DNA of 64,000 nucleotides, taken from NCBI RefSeq assembly GCF_037976825.1, contig NZ_CP150269.1:2989501-3053500 (forward strand). The letters run 5' to 3'. This DNA comes from Paenibacillus sp. FSL K6-1330 (GTDB lineage Bacteria; Bacillota; Bacilli; Paenibacillales; Paenibacillaceae). Positions 54,406 through 63,808 of this stretch are shown here, piece after piece. The translations under genes and the position numbers were made by a program. Within the stretch, counting starts at the first letter, position 1. Each line of letters opens with the position of its first letter. The notes beneath the pieces were generated by a model that was given only the letters and a program-made list of their open reading frames with translations, was not told where the DNA came from and did no database searches.

Positions 54406-55698
54406 TTGAAATCAAGTCGTTTTATATTCTGGCTCAGTATGCTAATGATGATGGCATTGATGTTAGCAGCCTGTACCTCAGAACCGATAAAACAACAGCA
54501 AACTTCTACAGTAGAAGACCCTCCTGAATCGGTTGAAGAAGAAGAAGGTCAGACCATTACACTAGTAACGCCGGATACGGCGATGAAAGCGCCCGAGGAA
54601 AAAAGTAAATATCAGATACATACACGGTTGACGGATTTCCAACTCATAAATGAGTCAACAGGGATTGCTTGGGGGATAACGAACACGGAGCTGCGCCTTT
54701 ACCAGACGCAGGATTATGGCGAAACGTGGGTTGATATCTCTCCATCCTCGAATGTACAGTTCGTTGATAAGCTGGAGTATGGGAAAGACATCGTGTTCAC
54801 GGATAAGAAACATGGTTGGATTATACGCAACAAGCAGAGATCAGCTGAAACGATCCTGCTCAATACGACGGATGGAGGAGACTCCTGGAAGCTTTCTTCG
54901 CTGCCGGAGACAGGTATCGTCACGGCCATGTCCTTCGTATCATCTCAACAGGGATGGATTATGGCAAAAGGCAACCTTTCCCGGGGCTCTGAGGAGAAGT
55001 CGCTATTTCGAACCAGCAATAATGGCGGATTATGGGAAGAGGTCATGCAGAATACAGAGTATCCTACATCTCGCGTTCCCGGCAGCGTGATCCCACGAAC
55101 AGGGTCCATTATTGGCTTAACCTTCACGGATTCGCTTGTCGGATTTGCGACCATCCGTGAAATGCAATCCTCCAAATTGTATATTACCCGTGATGGAGGT
55201 CAGAAGTGGAAGTCCTCCGGACAGATTTTCAAGAGCAAACTGCTGGATCAGTGCGGTTCGGTCTTTGCAGGTGCCCCCAAGTTTCTGGGCAGAGGCAGTA
55301 GTGGAAGTGAGGTTTATATACCGATTACCTGCGTGAAGGAGGATCAGGCGAGCTATTTGGGTTACTTTACTGCCGACACGGGGAAATCATGGAATCTGGT
55401 GTCATTCCCCATTTCGGGTGATACCGGTCAGGGGTCTATTCAGCCTGTTTTCCGGCGGCTTCATGATGGGTGGAGAATGGTGAACGGTATTGTTTATCAT
55501 ACGAATGATATGGGCAAGACCTGGAAGCCATTTCCAAGGAGTAAGCTGCTGAACGATAATCTTGCCAAATATCCGAACGTGGTAAAACTGCAGTTTACAT
55601 CTTCTGATGTCGGTTGGATGCTGATTGAAACATCGGACAAGAATCGATCGCGTCTGATGAAGAGCAGTGACGGCGGGGCAACCTGGCAGGGTCTATAG
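54406..55698 (+). CDS. Lipoprotein with BNR/Asp-box beta-propeller repeats
   Basis: 430 residues. Lipobox LMLAAC (Cys about 23), then an acidic linker and a beta-propeller with at least seven Asp-box-like turns: TQDYGETW, TTDGGDSW, TSNNGGLW, TRDGGQKW, TADTGKSW, TNDMGKTW, SSDGGATW. Such propellers occur in sialidases, sortilins and the photosystem factor Ycf48; no sialidase active-site RIP motif is present, so it is a binding protein. It is surface-anchored. TTG start, RBS GGGGGAAG. Role unknown. Confidence 0.8.
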   Translation: MKSSRFIFWLSMLMMMALMLAACTSEPIKQQQTSTVEDPPESVEEEEGQTITLVTPDTAMKAPEEKSKYQIHTRLTDFQLINESTGIAWGITNTELRLYQTQDYGETWVDISPSSNVQFVDKLEYGKDIVFTDKKHGWIIRNKQRSAETILLNTTDGGDSWKLSSLPETGIVTAMSFVSSQQGWIMAKGNLSRGSEEKSLFRTSNNGGLWEEVMQNTEYPTSRVPGSVIPRTGSIIGLTFTDSLVGFATIREMQSSKLYITRDGGQKWKSSGQIFKSKLLDQCGSVFAGAPKFLGRGSSGSEVYIPITCVKEDQASYLGYFTADTGKSWNLVSFPISGDTGQGSIQPVFRRLHDGWRMVNGIVYHTNDMGKTWKPFPRSKLLNDNLAKYPNVVKLQFTSSDVGWMLIETSDKNRSRLMKSSDGGATWQGL

Positions 55699-55750
55699 TT
55701 TTCGACGAGGATATATGATCTGAATATGCCGATAAAAAAAGCAGATTGAA

Positions 55751-55796
55751 AAAGCTTTATCGAATGTGACCATCAGTTCGGATAAAGTTTTTTTTC
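55751..55796 (+). terminator. Terminator of the Asp-box lipoprotein
   Basis: CTTTATC-GAA and TTC-GGATAAAG form a stem, then eight T. Confidence 0.75.
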
Positions 55797-55804
55797 GACA
55801 TATA

Positions 55805-55822
55805 TTGTGAAATAAATCACAA
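55805..55822. promoter_or_regulatory. Fnr/Crp-type binding site
   Basis: TTGTGA-N6-TCACAA, a perfect dyad matching the Fnr consensus TGTGA-N6-TCACA. Its centre is about 41.5 bases before the expected start of transcription from the -10 TACTAT (55843-55848), the class II activator position. Confidence 0.75.
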
Positions 55823-55842
55823 ACAATAACCTCCACGTATGC

Positions 55843-55848
55843 TACTAT
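55843..55848 (+). promoter_or_regulatory. -10 of the Cys-rich small protein
   Basis: TACTAT, with the Fnr-type site in place of a -35. Confidence 0.5.
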
Positions 55849-55895
55849 AAAGGTGTAATCAGATACTCCAAATTGTTTAGAAGGGGACGATCCTC

Positions 55896-56078
55896 ATGCA
55901 TACCGATCAAATGACGATAAATTTCCTCCGCCTTTGCTACCATTGTGATGATGCTTGTTTATGCGACACCGAGGAGCAGTGTCTGGCCTGCTGGAATGAG
56001 CAGGAAATGACACCGCAGGAGCATGAAATGACAGGACAAGAAGAAACGATGAAATGGATGAGATTGGCTTACGATTGA
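55896..56078 (+). CDS. Small cysteine-rich protein, 60 residues
   Basis: MHTDQMTINFLRLCYHCDDACLCDTEEQCLACW followed by an acidic Met/Gln-rich tail. Six Cys within 20 residues (C-x2-C-x3-C-x-C-x5-C-x2-C) suggest a metal (Zn, Fe or Cu) or redox site. AAGGGGACG precedes the ATG. An Fnr/Crp-type site controls it. I do not recognise the family; the combination hints at a role in oxygen-limited growth. Confidence 0.65.
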   Translation: MHTDQMTINFLRLCYHCDDACLCDTEEQCLACWNEQEMTPQEHEMTGQEETMKWMRLAYD

Positions 56079-56084
56079 ATGGAC

Positions 56085-56111
56085 ATGAAGACAATGAAGA
56101 CAATGAAGACA
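56085..56111 (+). repeat. 9-bp repeat, three copies
   Basis: ATGAAGACA three times in tandem, just after the Cys-rich gene. A further degenerate copy follows. Confidence 0.8.
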
Positions 56112-56152
56112 ATAAAAAGAATGAATGAAACAGGACGTTCTAGTCCCGGGAA

Positions 56153-56194
56153 GAAGCTGATGACTGGCAAAATGCAGACATCAGCTTTTTTTGG
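56153..56194 (+). terminator. Terminator of the Cys-rich small protein
   Basis: AAGCTGATG and CATCAGCTT with inner CTG/CAG, then seven T. Confidence 0.8.
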
Positions 56195-56311
56195 TGCTCC
56201 CAGAAAGGGACAAGTTCTTTAAAATTTCAATCAAACTTTCCATAAGGATGAGTTAAATTGTCCGAATTAAAGCATATACATATTTCAAGACAAGGTGGAG
56301 GGGGGAGCCGT

Positions 56312-56728
56312 ATGGGATCGGGGTCAGTATGGATGTTCGATTTTTTCGGCAGCGTTATGCCCGTGTTTTTCATCGTCGTCATCGGGATCATTTTGCTGTC
56401 GGCCGGTAAGGGAATCTTGCAATGGAGTCAGAATAACCGACAGCCTTTGCTATCGGTCGATTCCAAGATTGTGAGCAAGCGAACGGAAGTGAAACACACG
56501 CAGCAGACAGATGATACGATGTCGAGCCGTACTCGTACCACCTATTATCTGACATTTGAAGTAGAGAGCGGAGACCGCATGGAGTTTGTTGTAAATGGCG
56601 AGGAATTCGGCATGTGCGCAGAAGGAGACGAGGGACTGCTGCGTTTTCAGGGAACCCGGTATTACGGTTTCGTTAGGCACCCCAGAGCGCATCTTAGCGT
56701 GGTTCGAGGTTATGATCATCCGAAATAA
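56312..56728 (+). CDS. DUF2500 family membrane protein
   Basis: 138 residues. One N-terminal helix (SVMPVFFIVVIGIILLSAGKGI) anchors it; the rest (LLSVDSKIVSKRTEV...TTYYLTFEVESGDRMEFVVNGEEFGMCAEGDEGLLRFQGTRYYGF) is the DUF2500 beta domain. The ATG at 56312 follows GGAGGGGGGAG; the frame is open from 56258, where a TTG with AAGGATGAG is also possible. Function unknown. Confidence 0.75.
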   Translation: MGSGSVWMFDFFGSVMPVFFIVVIGIILLSAGKGILQWSQNNRQPLLSVDSKIVSKRTEVKHTQQTDDTMSSRTRTTYYLTFEVESGDRMEFVVNGEEFGMCAEGDEGLLRFQGTRYYGFVRHPRAHLSVVRGYDHPK

Positions 56729-56795
56729 GAGACGGATTTGATTTTTATATGCACCTTCTCTTGTGGTATATATGAAGGAGAAGGAGGGACAGCAT

Positions 56796-57545
56796 ATGAA
56801 ATTTCAGGATAAAACGGTTGTGATCACGGGCTCTGCCAATGGGATTGGCCGCGGAGTGGCTGAGGCTTACGCTCTAAGCGGAGCTCGAGTGATATTAAGC
56901 GATGTTCATGAAGAGCAGGGCAACCTGACGGCAAACGCCTTGAAAGAACAAGGATTGAACGCTATCTTCGTCCCTTGCGATGTAAGGAAGGAAGAAGATA
57001 TTAAACGCCTGATGAACCAAGCCGTTCAATATGCCGGCACCCTCGATATTTTGATTAATAATGCCGGGGTTTCCCGTTGGAAATCGCCATATGAGCTTAC
57101 GGTTGAAGACTGGGACGATGTAATCAACACGAATGCCCGAAGCTGTTTTTTGGCTACGCGTGAAGCGGCGGTACATATGAAAAAGGCTGGAAATGGCGGG
57201 GCTGTTGTCAATATGTCATCTACGCGTTCGATTATGTCCGAGCCGAATTCGGAGGCTTATGCAGCTTCCAAAGGAGCCATTGTCGCGTTGAGCCATGCCA
57301 TGGCCGTCAGCCTGGGACCTGATGGGATTCGGGTGAATTGTATAAGTCCTGGCTGGATTGAAACTGGAAACTACGATGAGCTCCGTTCAGTTGACCATAA
57401 ACAGCACCCAGTCGGGCGGGTAGGGACCCCAGCTGATATCGCCAAAGCCTGCTTCTATTTTACCGAGCCGGACAATGATTTCGTGACGGGGGCCCATCTC
57501 GTTGTGGATGGCGGCATGACCCGCAAAATGATATATGAGCCTTAG
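56796..57545 (+). CDS. Short-chain dehydrogenase/reductase
   Basis: 249 residues, classical SDR. TGSANGIGRGVAEAYA, NNAGVSRWKS, NMSSTRSIM, YAASKGAIVAL, and VTGAHLVVDGGMTRKM. The Asp in ILSDVHE after beta2 indicates preference for NAD+. Similar to glucose 1-dehydrogenase-like or 3-oxoacyl-type enzymes. AAGGAGGG precedes the ATG at 56796; the frame runs back 11 codons. Confidence 0.87.
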   Translation: MKFQDKTVVITGSANGIGRGVAEAYALSGARVILSDVHEEQGNLTANALKEQGLNAIFVPCDVRKEEDIKRLMNQAVQYAGTLDILINNAGVSRWKSPYELTVEDWDDVINTNARSCFLATREAAVHMKKAGNGGAVVNMSSTRSIMSEPNSEAYAASKGAIVALSHAMAVSLGPDGIRVNCISPGWIETGNYDELRSVDHKQHPVGRVGTPADIAKACFYFTEPDNDFVTGAHLVVDGGMTRKMIYEP

Positions 57546-57558
57546 TTATCTGAATATG

Positions 57559-57594
57559 AAGAGCGTCTTCCCATGGAAGGCGCTCTTTTTCTTG
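57559..57594 (+). terminator. Terminator of the SDR gene
   Basis: AGAGCGTCTTCC, CAT, GGAAGGCGCTCT, then TTTTT. Confidence 0.85.
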
Positions 57595-57745
57595 ATGGTC
57601 ATAGGGCCAGAGTCTACCATATGATACAAATTCGTGATGCATTAACATTTTTGAAGAAAACCTGTTCATGATAAATAAAAACAGTATGATGTAATTAATG
57701 TAAGTACGAAAAAGCCACATCTAAAGAATGGGAAGGAATGAGGGT

Positions 57746-60079
57746 ATGGGGAAATTGACGACAACCAGCACAAAAAATGAGCGTTCCAATCGAGTGTCCG
57801 TGTTCGTTACGCTGCTCATGTCCTATCTTGTGATACTGCTGATCCCGGTCATCGTGTTCTGGGGACTGTATACGCAAATCGAGCGGATTATGATCGAAAA
57901 TGCCAACAACTCCAACATGGCACTGATTGAGCAGGCGAAGCAGGTGGTGGACAGCCGATTGGATGAAATGCATCTGATTTCCCGGAACATCACTTCACAT
58001 CCGCGACTGGATGGGCTGCTAAAGGCAAAATCCCCTCAAAATGGAACCGAGAACTACAATTACTACACTTTCATGCAGGAGATGCAGCGATACCGCAACA
58101 GCAGCAGTTTTATCACCGATTTTTATGTATATCTACGGGAGAGCGATACGGTTCTCAGTCCCACCTTAAAGACAACGTCCAGTGTCTTGTTCTCCGATAT
58201 TTACGGATATGAAAAATTAACCTATCAACAGTATCAAACAGATATTCTGCACGGCATCCACTTTAACCGGTATTTGCCCGTGACCGAAGTCGGTAAAGGA
58301 TTAAATCAGAAACGCATGCTCACATATATGCAAACGCTTCCATTTGGAGAGAAGGCCAATCCCAAAGGCGCGCTTGTTATGCTGATTGAGGAGAGGCAGA
58401 TCGCAGGATTGCTTGATGAGATTGTGAAAACAAACCACGGAACCATTTATATCAAGGATGCCAGCGGCCAAGTGATTCTTAGTGCCGGTGAATCAGAGGT
58501 TCGCAATATGGGTAAAACCGCGGATCATCCGCGTGTGTTGACAGTATCGACAAGATCTGCGAGGAGCGGGTGGGAGTACGTATCGGCCGTACCGGAAAAA
58601 GTGTTTATGGAAAAGGTCAATATGGTCAAACGAATGGCCGTTGGTGTTATGGCTATCTGTCTTGTCGCTGGGATTGCGGCCTGTGCCTTCATGACCTACC
58701 GCGCGTATTTCCCTTTGCGCGACATCATCCGCTTCATCCGGCAATCCCATCCGGCTAAGGAGGGGAAGGTACGTAACGAATATGATTTTATCAAATCGAC
58801 GATGGCTGATTCCTTCGGTAAGCAGACAGAGATGAAGGAACAATTGTCCAGGCAAACCCCTGTGATTCGGTCCAACTTTTTGCAGCGATTATTGAAGGGA
58901 AACGTGGATACAGCGGATATGTCCGATCATGCTCTGGACTTCATGGGGGTCTCGTTCCCGTATTCCAGTTTTGCCGTTGCCTTGATCGAGTTGAGGGATG
59001 CCAGTGGGTTCATACATAATGAGCGGGAAAGAGAATGGGCCCTGATCCGTTTTGTCACCGGGAAGGTGGCGGAAGAAATTCATCCCTTTACCGCATATTC
59101 CGTGGAGCTGGAGAAGAACCTGGTTGCGATTATTCTAAATATCCCAGAGCCGCTGCATGACAAGGCAGGCCAGCTGTACGATTGGGCAGAGCAAGTGAAG
59201 CAGGTGCTTGAACAGCGCTTTAAATCCGAAATAACGATCGGGATCAGCGATATCCGTACAGGTCTTGGATGCTTGGCGAGCGGCTACACCGAAAGCTTGA
59301 AGGCTTTGGAATATTCCATTTTTACTGCGTATAAACCGATTTTATTGTACGAAGAAATGAAACAGAAAACGGGGGTGTATTATGATTTTCCCATTGAGAC
59401 GGAAATCCAGCTCATTAACGCTATGAAAAGCGGGGATACGGATAAGGCGCAGGATATCATCCAGTGTCTGTACCACAATAACTTCAACGGACAATCCATC
59501 TCGCCTGAGCTCGGCAGACTCATGTTCGCTAACTTGCTCAGCACCATGTTTAAGCTGTTGAATGCTTTGAATTTGAAGTACGAGGATATATTCGGCGAGT
59601 CAGGCAAATCGCTTGAGGAAATTACAGAGGGGAGTACGGTCGAGGAGCTCTACCGGGAGGTGAAATGGATGTTCGGCATGGTTTGTCTCTACGTAAAAGA
59701 TCAAAGGGGCGATTCCTCTTCGCTGCTGCTTGAGAAGATCAAGAGCTACATTGAGGATCATCACGACGATTCCATGATCAGTTTGGCTTCCATTGCCGAG
59801 CAATTTGATATTACACCGCCGTATCTGTCGGCTTTCTTCAAGAAAAACAGCGGCACCAATCTCACGGATTACCTGGCCAAGATTCGGATCGAACGCTCCA
59901 AGGAAATGATGCGGGATGCTAAAAATACGATTTCGCACATTGCCCGGTCCGTCGGTTATACCAGTGACGTCGGTTTTATCCGGGTATTTAAGAAATACGA
60001 AGGGATCACCCCGGGAAAATACAAGGATACCCTGCATTCCCTATCATCGACCTTAAGAAATGATCATCTCAATTCTTAA
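57746..60079 (+). CDS. Membrane-bound AraC-family regulator (YesS-like)
   Basis: 777 residues. TM1 (residues 25-45) and TM2 (about 300-320) enclose a large extracellular sensor region of dCache type; then comes a cytoplasmic region and a C-terminal AraC/XylS domain (KIKSYIEDHHDDSMISLASIAEQFDITPPYLSAFFKKNSGTNLTDYLAKIRIERSKEMM...VGYTSDVGFIRVFKKYEGITPGKYKD). It presumably senses a polysaccharide breakdown product and switches on the lpl-like genes downstream. Start ATG with GGAAGGAATGAG upstream. Confidence 0.88.
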   Translation: MGKLTTTSTKNERSNRVSVFVTLLMSYLVILLIPVIVFWGLYTQIERIMIENANNSNMALIEQAKQVVDSRLDEMHLISRNITSHPRLDGLLKAKSPQNGTENYNYYTFMQEMQRYRNSSSFITDFYVYLRESDTVLSPTLKTTSSVLFSDIYGYEKLTYQQYQTDILHGIHFNRYLPVTEVGKGLNQKRMLTYMQTLPFGEKANPKGALVMLIEERQIAGLLDEIVKTNHGTIYIKDASGQVILSAGESEVRNMGKTADHPRVLTVSTRSARSGWEYVSAVPEKVFMEKVNMVKRMAVGVMAICLVAGIAACAFMTYRAYFPLRDIIRFIRQSHPAKEGKVRNEYDFIKSTMADSFGKQTEMKEQLSRQTPVIRSNFLQRLLKGNVDTADMSDHALDFMGVSFPYSSFAVALIELRDASGFIHNEREREWALIRFVTGKVAEEIHPFTAYSVELEKNLVAIILNIPEPLHDKAGQLYDWAEQVKQVLEQRFKSEITIGISDIRTGLGCLASGYTESLKALEYSIFTAYKPILLYEEMKQKTGVYYDFPIETEIQLINAMKSGDTDKAQDIIQCLYHNNFNGQSISPELGRLMFANLLSTMFKLLNALNLKYEDIFGESGKSLEEITEGSTVEELYREVKWMFGMVCLYVKDQRGDSSSLLLEKIKSYIEDHHDDSMISLASIAEQFDITPPYLSAFFKKNSGTNLTDYLAKIRIERSKEMMRDAKNTISHIARSVGYTSDVGFIRVFKKYEGITPGKYKDTLHSLSSTLRNDHLNS

Positions 60080-60223
60080 TCCCTGTTTATGCATGTTGAA
60101 ACTGTACGGTATACGATGTAAGCGTTTCAGCATTAATATTTGGGGCAGGGCTGGTTGGAATCTTCTAAGCCTGGTCTTATCTTCGGATGATCATTCTTTA
60201 GGAAAAAAGGGAGGCGTCGTGAA

Positions 60224-61855
60224 TTGAAAACAAACCGGAAACGTGTTGCGAGACTTGCGATTTTTATGCTGATTGTGGCTATGATTGCCGGATGCAGCGG
60301 AAAAGGCTCGGGGGCCGAGAAGCCTGCCGGCGAAAAAGGTAAGGAAGGAACAGGCGTGGCTGCTAGCGGTGAAACGGGATATCCTGGGCAGCTTACCTAT
60401 TGGGTATCGCTAAATGGAAACGCTTCAGCAACAATGCAGGATATGAACGGAATTGCTGCATATCAGGAATTGGAGAAAACGACGGGCACCAAAGTGAAGT
60501 TCCAGCATCCACCGGCCGGTCAAGAGGCAGACGCCTTCAATATCATGGTCTCGTCAGGCAATTTGCCGGATGTTGTGGAGTACGGATGGGCTAACGTATC
60601 AGGAGGACCGGATAAAGCAATTTCGGACGGTTCGATTATTCGCCTGAATGAGCTGATTGAAGAGCATGCTCCAAATGTATCGAAATTGTTGAACGAGCAT
60701 CCGGAATACAAAAAGCTGATCACGACAGACGGAGGCAACATTTACGTATTTCCGTTTATCCGCGGGGACGAGTATTTGCTGACGTTTAACGGCCTCATTA
60801 TCCGCCAGGATTGGCTTGATCAGCTTAAGTTATCCGTGCCGGAGACGATAGATGAATGGTATGAAGTATTAAAGGCATTCAAAACCAAGGATCCCAATGG
60901 GAACGGGCAGGCGGATGAAATCCCGCTCCTGCTTGATATGGATATGACGGCAATCAATCATGCGTTTGTCGGTGCGTGGGGGATTACGACTGGTTTTTAT
61001 CAGGTGGACGGGAAGGTGAAGTATGGTCCGATCCAACCGGAATTCAAATCATATTTGGAGACGATGAGCAAATGGTACGCCGAAGGTCTCATTGATCAGG
61101 ATTACGCGGCAACGGACGCTACGCTAAAAGACGCCAAAGTGACCAACAATCAAGTGGGTGCCTTCTCCGGTTACATGGGCAGCAGCCTCGGCCGTTATTC
61201 TGAGCTCATGCTAAAAAGCAATCCGAACGTAGATCTGGTAGGTGCTCCGAATGTTGTATTGAAAAAGGGAGACACTCCAATCCTTGGACAGAAGGATTCG
61301 CCATTCAACGGATTTGGCGCGGCCATTACAAAAGCGAACAAGTTTCCAGCGGAGACGGTGAAATGGCTTGATTATAAATACGGTGAAGAAGGGCATATGC
61401 TGTTTAATTTTGGGGTCGAGGGAGTCAGCTACGATATGAAGGATGGATACCCGACTTACACAGATGAAGTGATGAAAAATCCGGATGGCCTATCGATCAC
61501 CCAAGCGTTGTCGAAATACAATCTGGCCAGTTATTCGGGACCTTTTGTCCAGGATCGCCGTTACATCGAGCAGTATTCCGCGCTTCCCCAGCAAAAAGCT
61601 GCCATTGAGACATGGATGAAGGCGGAGAATGACCGTTTGATGCCGATTATTTCACCAACGGCTGAGGAAAGCACGCGTTATGCCTCGATCATGAACGATA
61701 TTAATACCTACTACGAAGAGATGGTCAACAAATTCATTATGGGCGTGGAGCCGATTAGCGGGTTTGATCAATTTGTCCAAACGGTTCAAGGTATGGGCAT
61801 TGAGGAAGCGCTCCAGATTCAGCAAGCTGCGCTGGACCGGTTCAACAGCCGTTAA
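60224..61855 (+). CDS. Oligosaccharide-binding lipoprotein (LplA-like)
   Basis: 543 residues. Signal peptide, lipobox MIAGC (Cys about 24) and a Gly/Lys/Glu-rich linker, then a large family-1 binding protein (YPGQLTYWVSLNGNASATMQDMNG, PPAGQEADAFNIMVSSGNLPDVVEYGW, FKTKDPNGNGQADEIPLLL). The DPNGNGQADEI loop resembles a calcium site typical of these long LplA-type proteins. TTG start after GGGAGGCG. First gene of the importer. Confidence 0.9.
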   Translation: MKTNRKRVARLAIFMLIVAMIAGCSGKGSGAEKPAGEKGKEGTGVAASGETGYPGQLTYWVSLNGNASATMQDMNGIAAYQELEKTTGTKVKFQHPPAGQEADAFNIMVSSGNLPDVVEYGWANVSGGPDKAISDGSIIRLNELIEEHAPNVSKLLNEHPEYKKLITTDGGNIYVFPFIRGDEYLLTFNGLIIRQDWLDQLKLSVPETIDEWYEVLKAFKTKDPNGNGQADEIPLLLDMDMTAINHAFVGAWGITTGFYQVDGKVKYGPIQPEFKSYLETMSKWYAEGLIDQDYAATDATLKDAKVTNNQVGAFSGYMGSSLGRYSELMLKSNPNVDLVGAPNVVLKKGDTPILGQKDSPFNGFGAAITKANKFPAETVKWLDYKYGEEGHMLFNFGVEGVSYDMKDGYPTYTDEVMKNPDGLSITQALSKYNLASYSGPFVQDRRYIEQYSALPQQKAAIETWMKAENDRLMPIISPTAEESTRYASIMNDINTYYEEMVNKFIMGVEPISGFDQFVQTVQGMGIEEALQIQQAALDRFNSR

Positions 61856-61870
61856 GTTGTAGGTGCATGA

Positions 61871-61900
61871 AGAGGGAGAAGACTTCAGGATTCTCCCTCT
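61871..61900 (+). other. Hairpin between the binding protein and permease genes
   Basis: AGAGGGAGAA and TTCTCCCTCT, 10 bp perfect, 10-base loop; a T-run appears 20 bases later. Probably reduces permease expression relative to the binding protein. Confidence 0.6.
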
Positions 61901-61937
61901 AACTGTGAATGATTTTTTTGTCAGAGGAGGGCATAGG

Positions 61938-62897
61938 GTGCAGCTTAAGGAAGAGACAAACCACGTTATGATACAGAGCAAGCCAGAGAGCTTCAGCACA
62001 AGAGTTGCGAAGGACTTTCGCCGAAATTCCACAATCTACCTGATGCTGCTGCCGGTGGTAGCGTTTTATGCCGTGTTTCACTACGGACCTTTATATGGCC
62101 TGCAAATTGCGTTCAAAAACTTCTCGGCAGGGCTCGGCATATGGAATAGCCCGTGGGTTGGATTTCAACACTTCAGCGATTTCTTTAACGGATTTTTCTT
62201 TGAGCGGGTGGTTTCCAATACCATCATCCTGGGAGCGTACGATCTCATATTTGTTTTTCCCGCCTCGATTGTGCTGGCGTTAATGCTGAACGAGGTTCGG
62301 CATCGCATATTTAAGCGGACGGTCCAATCCATTACGTATATTCCCCATTTCATATCCGTTGTCGTGGTTGTCGGGATGCTGGTGGATTTTTTGTCGGTAG
62401 ATGGTTTGATCAATCACATCATCACCTACTTCGGCGGAAAACCGATTTCGTTCATGCGGCTGCCGGAATGGTTCCGCACCATATATACCTCATCTGCCAT
62501 CTGGCAAGGGATTGGATGGGGATCTATCATTTACCTCGCGGCCATTTCCAATATCGATCCATCCCTTTATGAAGCGGCTAAAGTGGACGGTGCCGGCCGC
62601 TGGAAGCAGATGCTTCAGATTACTCTGCCCGGCATCCTGCCAACGGTCATCATACTGCTCATCTTGCGGATTGGTTCCTTTATGGCGCTGCAGGATGAGA
62701 AGATCCTGATCATGTACAATCCGGTTATCTATGAGACGGCGGATGTTATCGGTACCTATGTCTACCGCAAGGGGATACTGGAAGCGAGTTACAGCTATAG
62801 TGCTGCTGTCGGCATGTTTAATTCCCTAATTAACTTTATGCTGCTCATTGGAGCCAATTATCTCAGCAAGCGGTTTACCGACACGAAGCTGTGGTAG
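61938..62897 (+). CDS. Oligosaccharide ABC permease (LplB-like)
   Basis: 319 residues, close to LplB. Six membrane helices; EAA loop SLYEAAKVDGAGRWKQMLQITLPGILPTVIILL. Typical start RDFRRNSTIYLMLLPVVAFYAVFHYGPLYGLQIAFKNF-like sequence. GTG at 61938 follows GGAGGG; the upstream frame overlaps the hairpin. It pairs with the next permease. Confidence 0.9.
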   Translation: MQLKEETNHVMIQSKPESFSTRVAKDFRRNSTIYLMLLPVVAFYAVFHYGPLYGLQIAFKNFSAGLGIWNSPWVGFQHFSDFFNGFFFERVVSNTIILGAYDLIFVFPASIVLALMLNEVRHRIFKRTVQSITYIPHFISVVVVVGMLVDFLSVDGLINHIITYFGGKPISFMRLPEWFRTIYTSSAIWQGIGWGSIIYLAAISNIDPSLYEAAKVDGAGRWKQMLQITLPGILPTVIILLILRIGSFMALQDEKILIMYNPVIYETADVIGTYVYRKGILEASYSYSAAVGMFNSLINFMLLIGANYLSKRFTDTKLW

Positions 62898-62911
62898 AAA
62901 GGGGGCATCTC

Positions 62912-63793
62912 ATGCGAACTTCAAAATCTATCAGTGAAGTCCTGTTTGATTCTGCGAATGTCATTCTCTTGTGCTTGCTATCGATCGTCACGTTATACCC
63001 TTTCCTATATGTATTGTTTGCTTCGATCAGTACACCGGCCGAATTCGTTCAGCACCGGGGTATCCTGCTGTGGCCCAAGGGCTTCTCGCTGGATTCTTAT
63101 CGAATGGTATTTGAGAACCCCAATATCATCCGTAGTTACATGAACACGATATTTTATGTGGTGGTCGGCACGACGCTGAACATTCTGATGACGGCTCTCG
63201 GAGCCTATGGCTTATCCAGGAAAAACGTGATGTGGAAGAGTACCATTATGATGCTGATCGTAATGACGATGTTTTTCGACGGGGGGCTCATTCCGAAATA
63301 CCTGCTTGTGAAAAATATGGGTCTGATTGATACGTACTGGGCTTTGATTATTCCAAGCGCCATGACAACATGGAACTTGATTATTATGCGAACGGCATTT
63401 CAAGGCGTACCGGATGCGCTCGAGGAATCCGCACGGATCGACGGGGCCAGCGACTGGACTATTCTGTTCCGGATCATTATCCCGCTATCGCTGCCGGTCA
63501 TTGCGGTGATGGTGCTCTTTTACGGGGTATGGCACTGGAATAAATGGTTTGATGCCCTCATCTATTTAAGGGATCGGGACCTGTTTCCGCTGCAGCTGAT
63601 CCTGCGCGAGATTCTGATCCAGAACGATACCAGCAGCATGATGACCTCGGTAGGCGGGGGAGACCGGATGCCGGTTGGCGAGACGATTAAGTATGCAACG
63701 ATTATGGTGGCTACGCTGCCGATTTTGTTTCTATATCCATTTTTGCAGAAATATTTTGTGAAAGGCGTCATGATCGGAGCCATTAAAGAATAA
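62912..63793 (+). CDS. Oligosaccharide ABC permease (LplC-like)
   Basis: 293 residues, six membrane helices. EAA loop DALEESARIDGASDWTILFRIIIPLSLPVIAVM, YPFLYVLFASIS near the start and FLQKYFVKGVMIGAIKE at the end are characteristic of LplC/YtcP. The ATG at 62912 follows AAAGGGGG. It ends 15 bases before the GH88 gene, so they are one operon. Confidence 0.92.
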   Translation: MRTSKSISEVLFDSANVILLCLLSIVTLYPFLYVLFASISTPAEFVQHRGILLWPKGFSLDSYRMVFENPNIIRSYMNTIFYVVVGTTLNILMTALGAYGLSRKNVMWKSTIMMLIVMTMFFDGGLIPKYLLVKNMGLIDTYWALIIPSAMTTWNLIIMRTAFQGVPDALEESARIDGASDWTILFRIIIPLSLPVIAVMVLFYGVWHWNKWFDALIYLRDRDLFPLQLILREILIQNDTSSMMTSVGGGDRMPVGETIKYATIMVATLPILFLYPFLQKYFVKGVMIGAIKE

Positions 63794-63808
63794 GGAGGTA
63801 GTTGACTC

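Noticed and set aside
56085..56111. Extension of the Cys-rich protein by the 9-bp repeats
   Set aside because: The frame ends at a TGA before the repeats.
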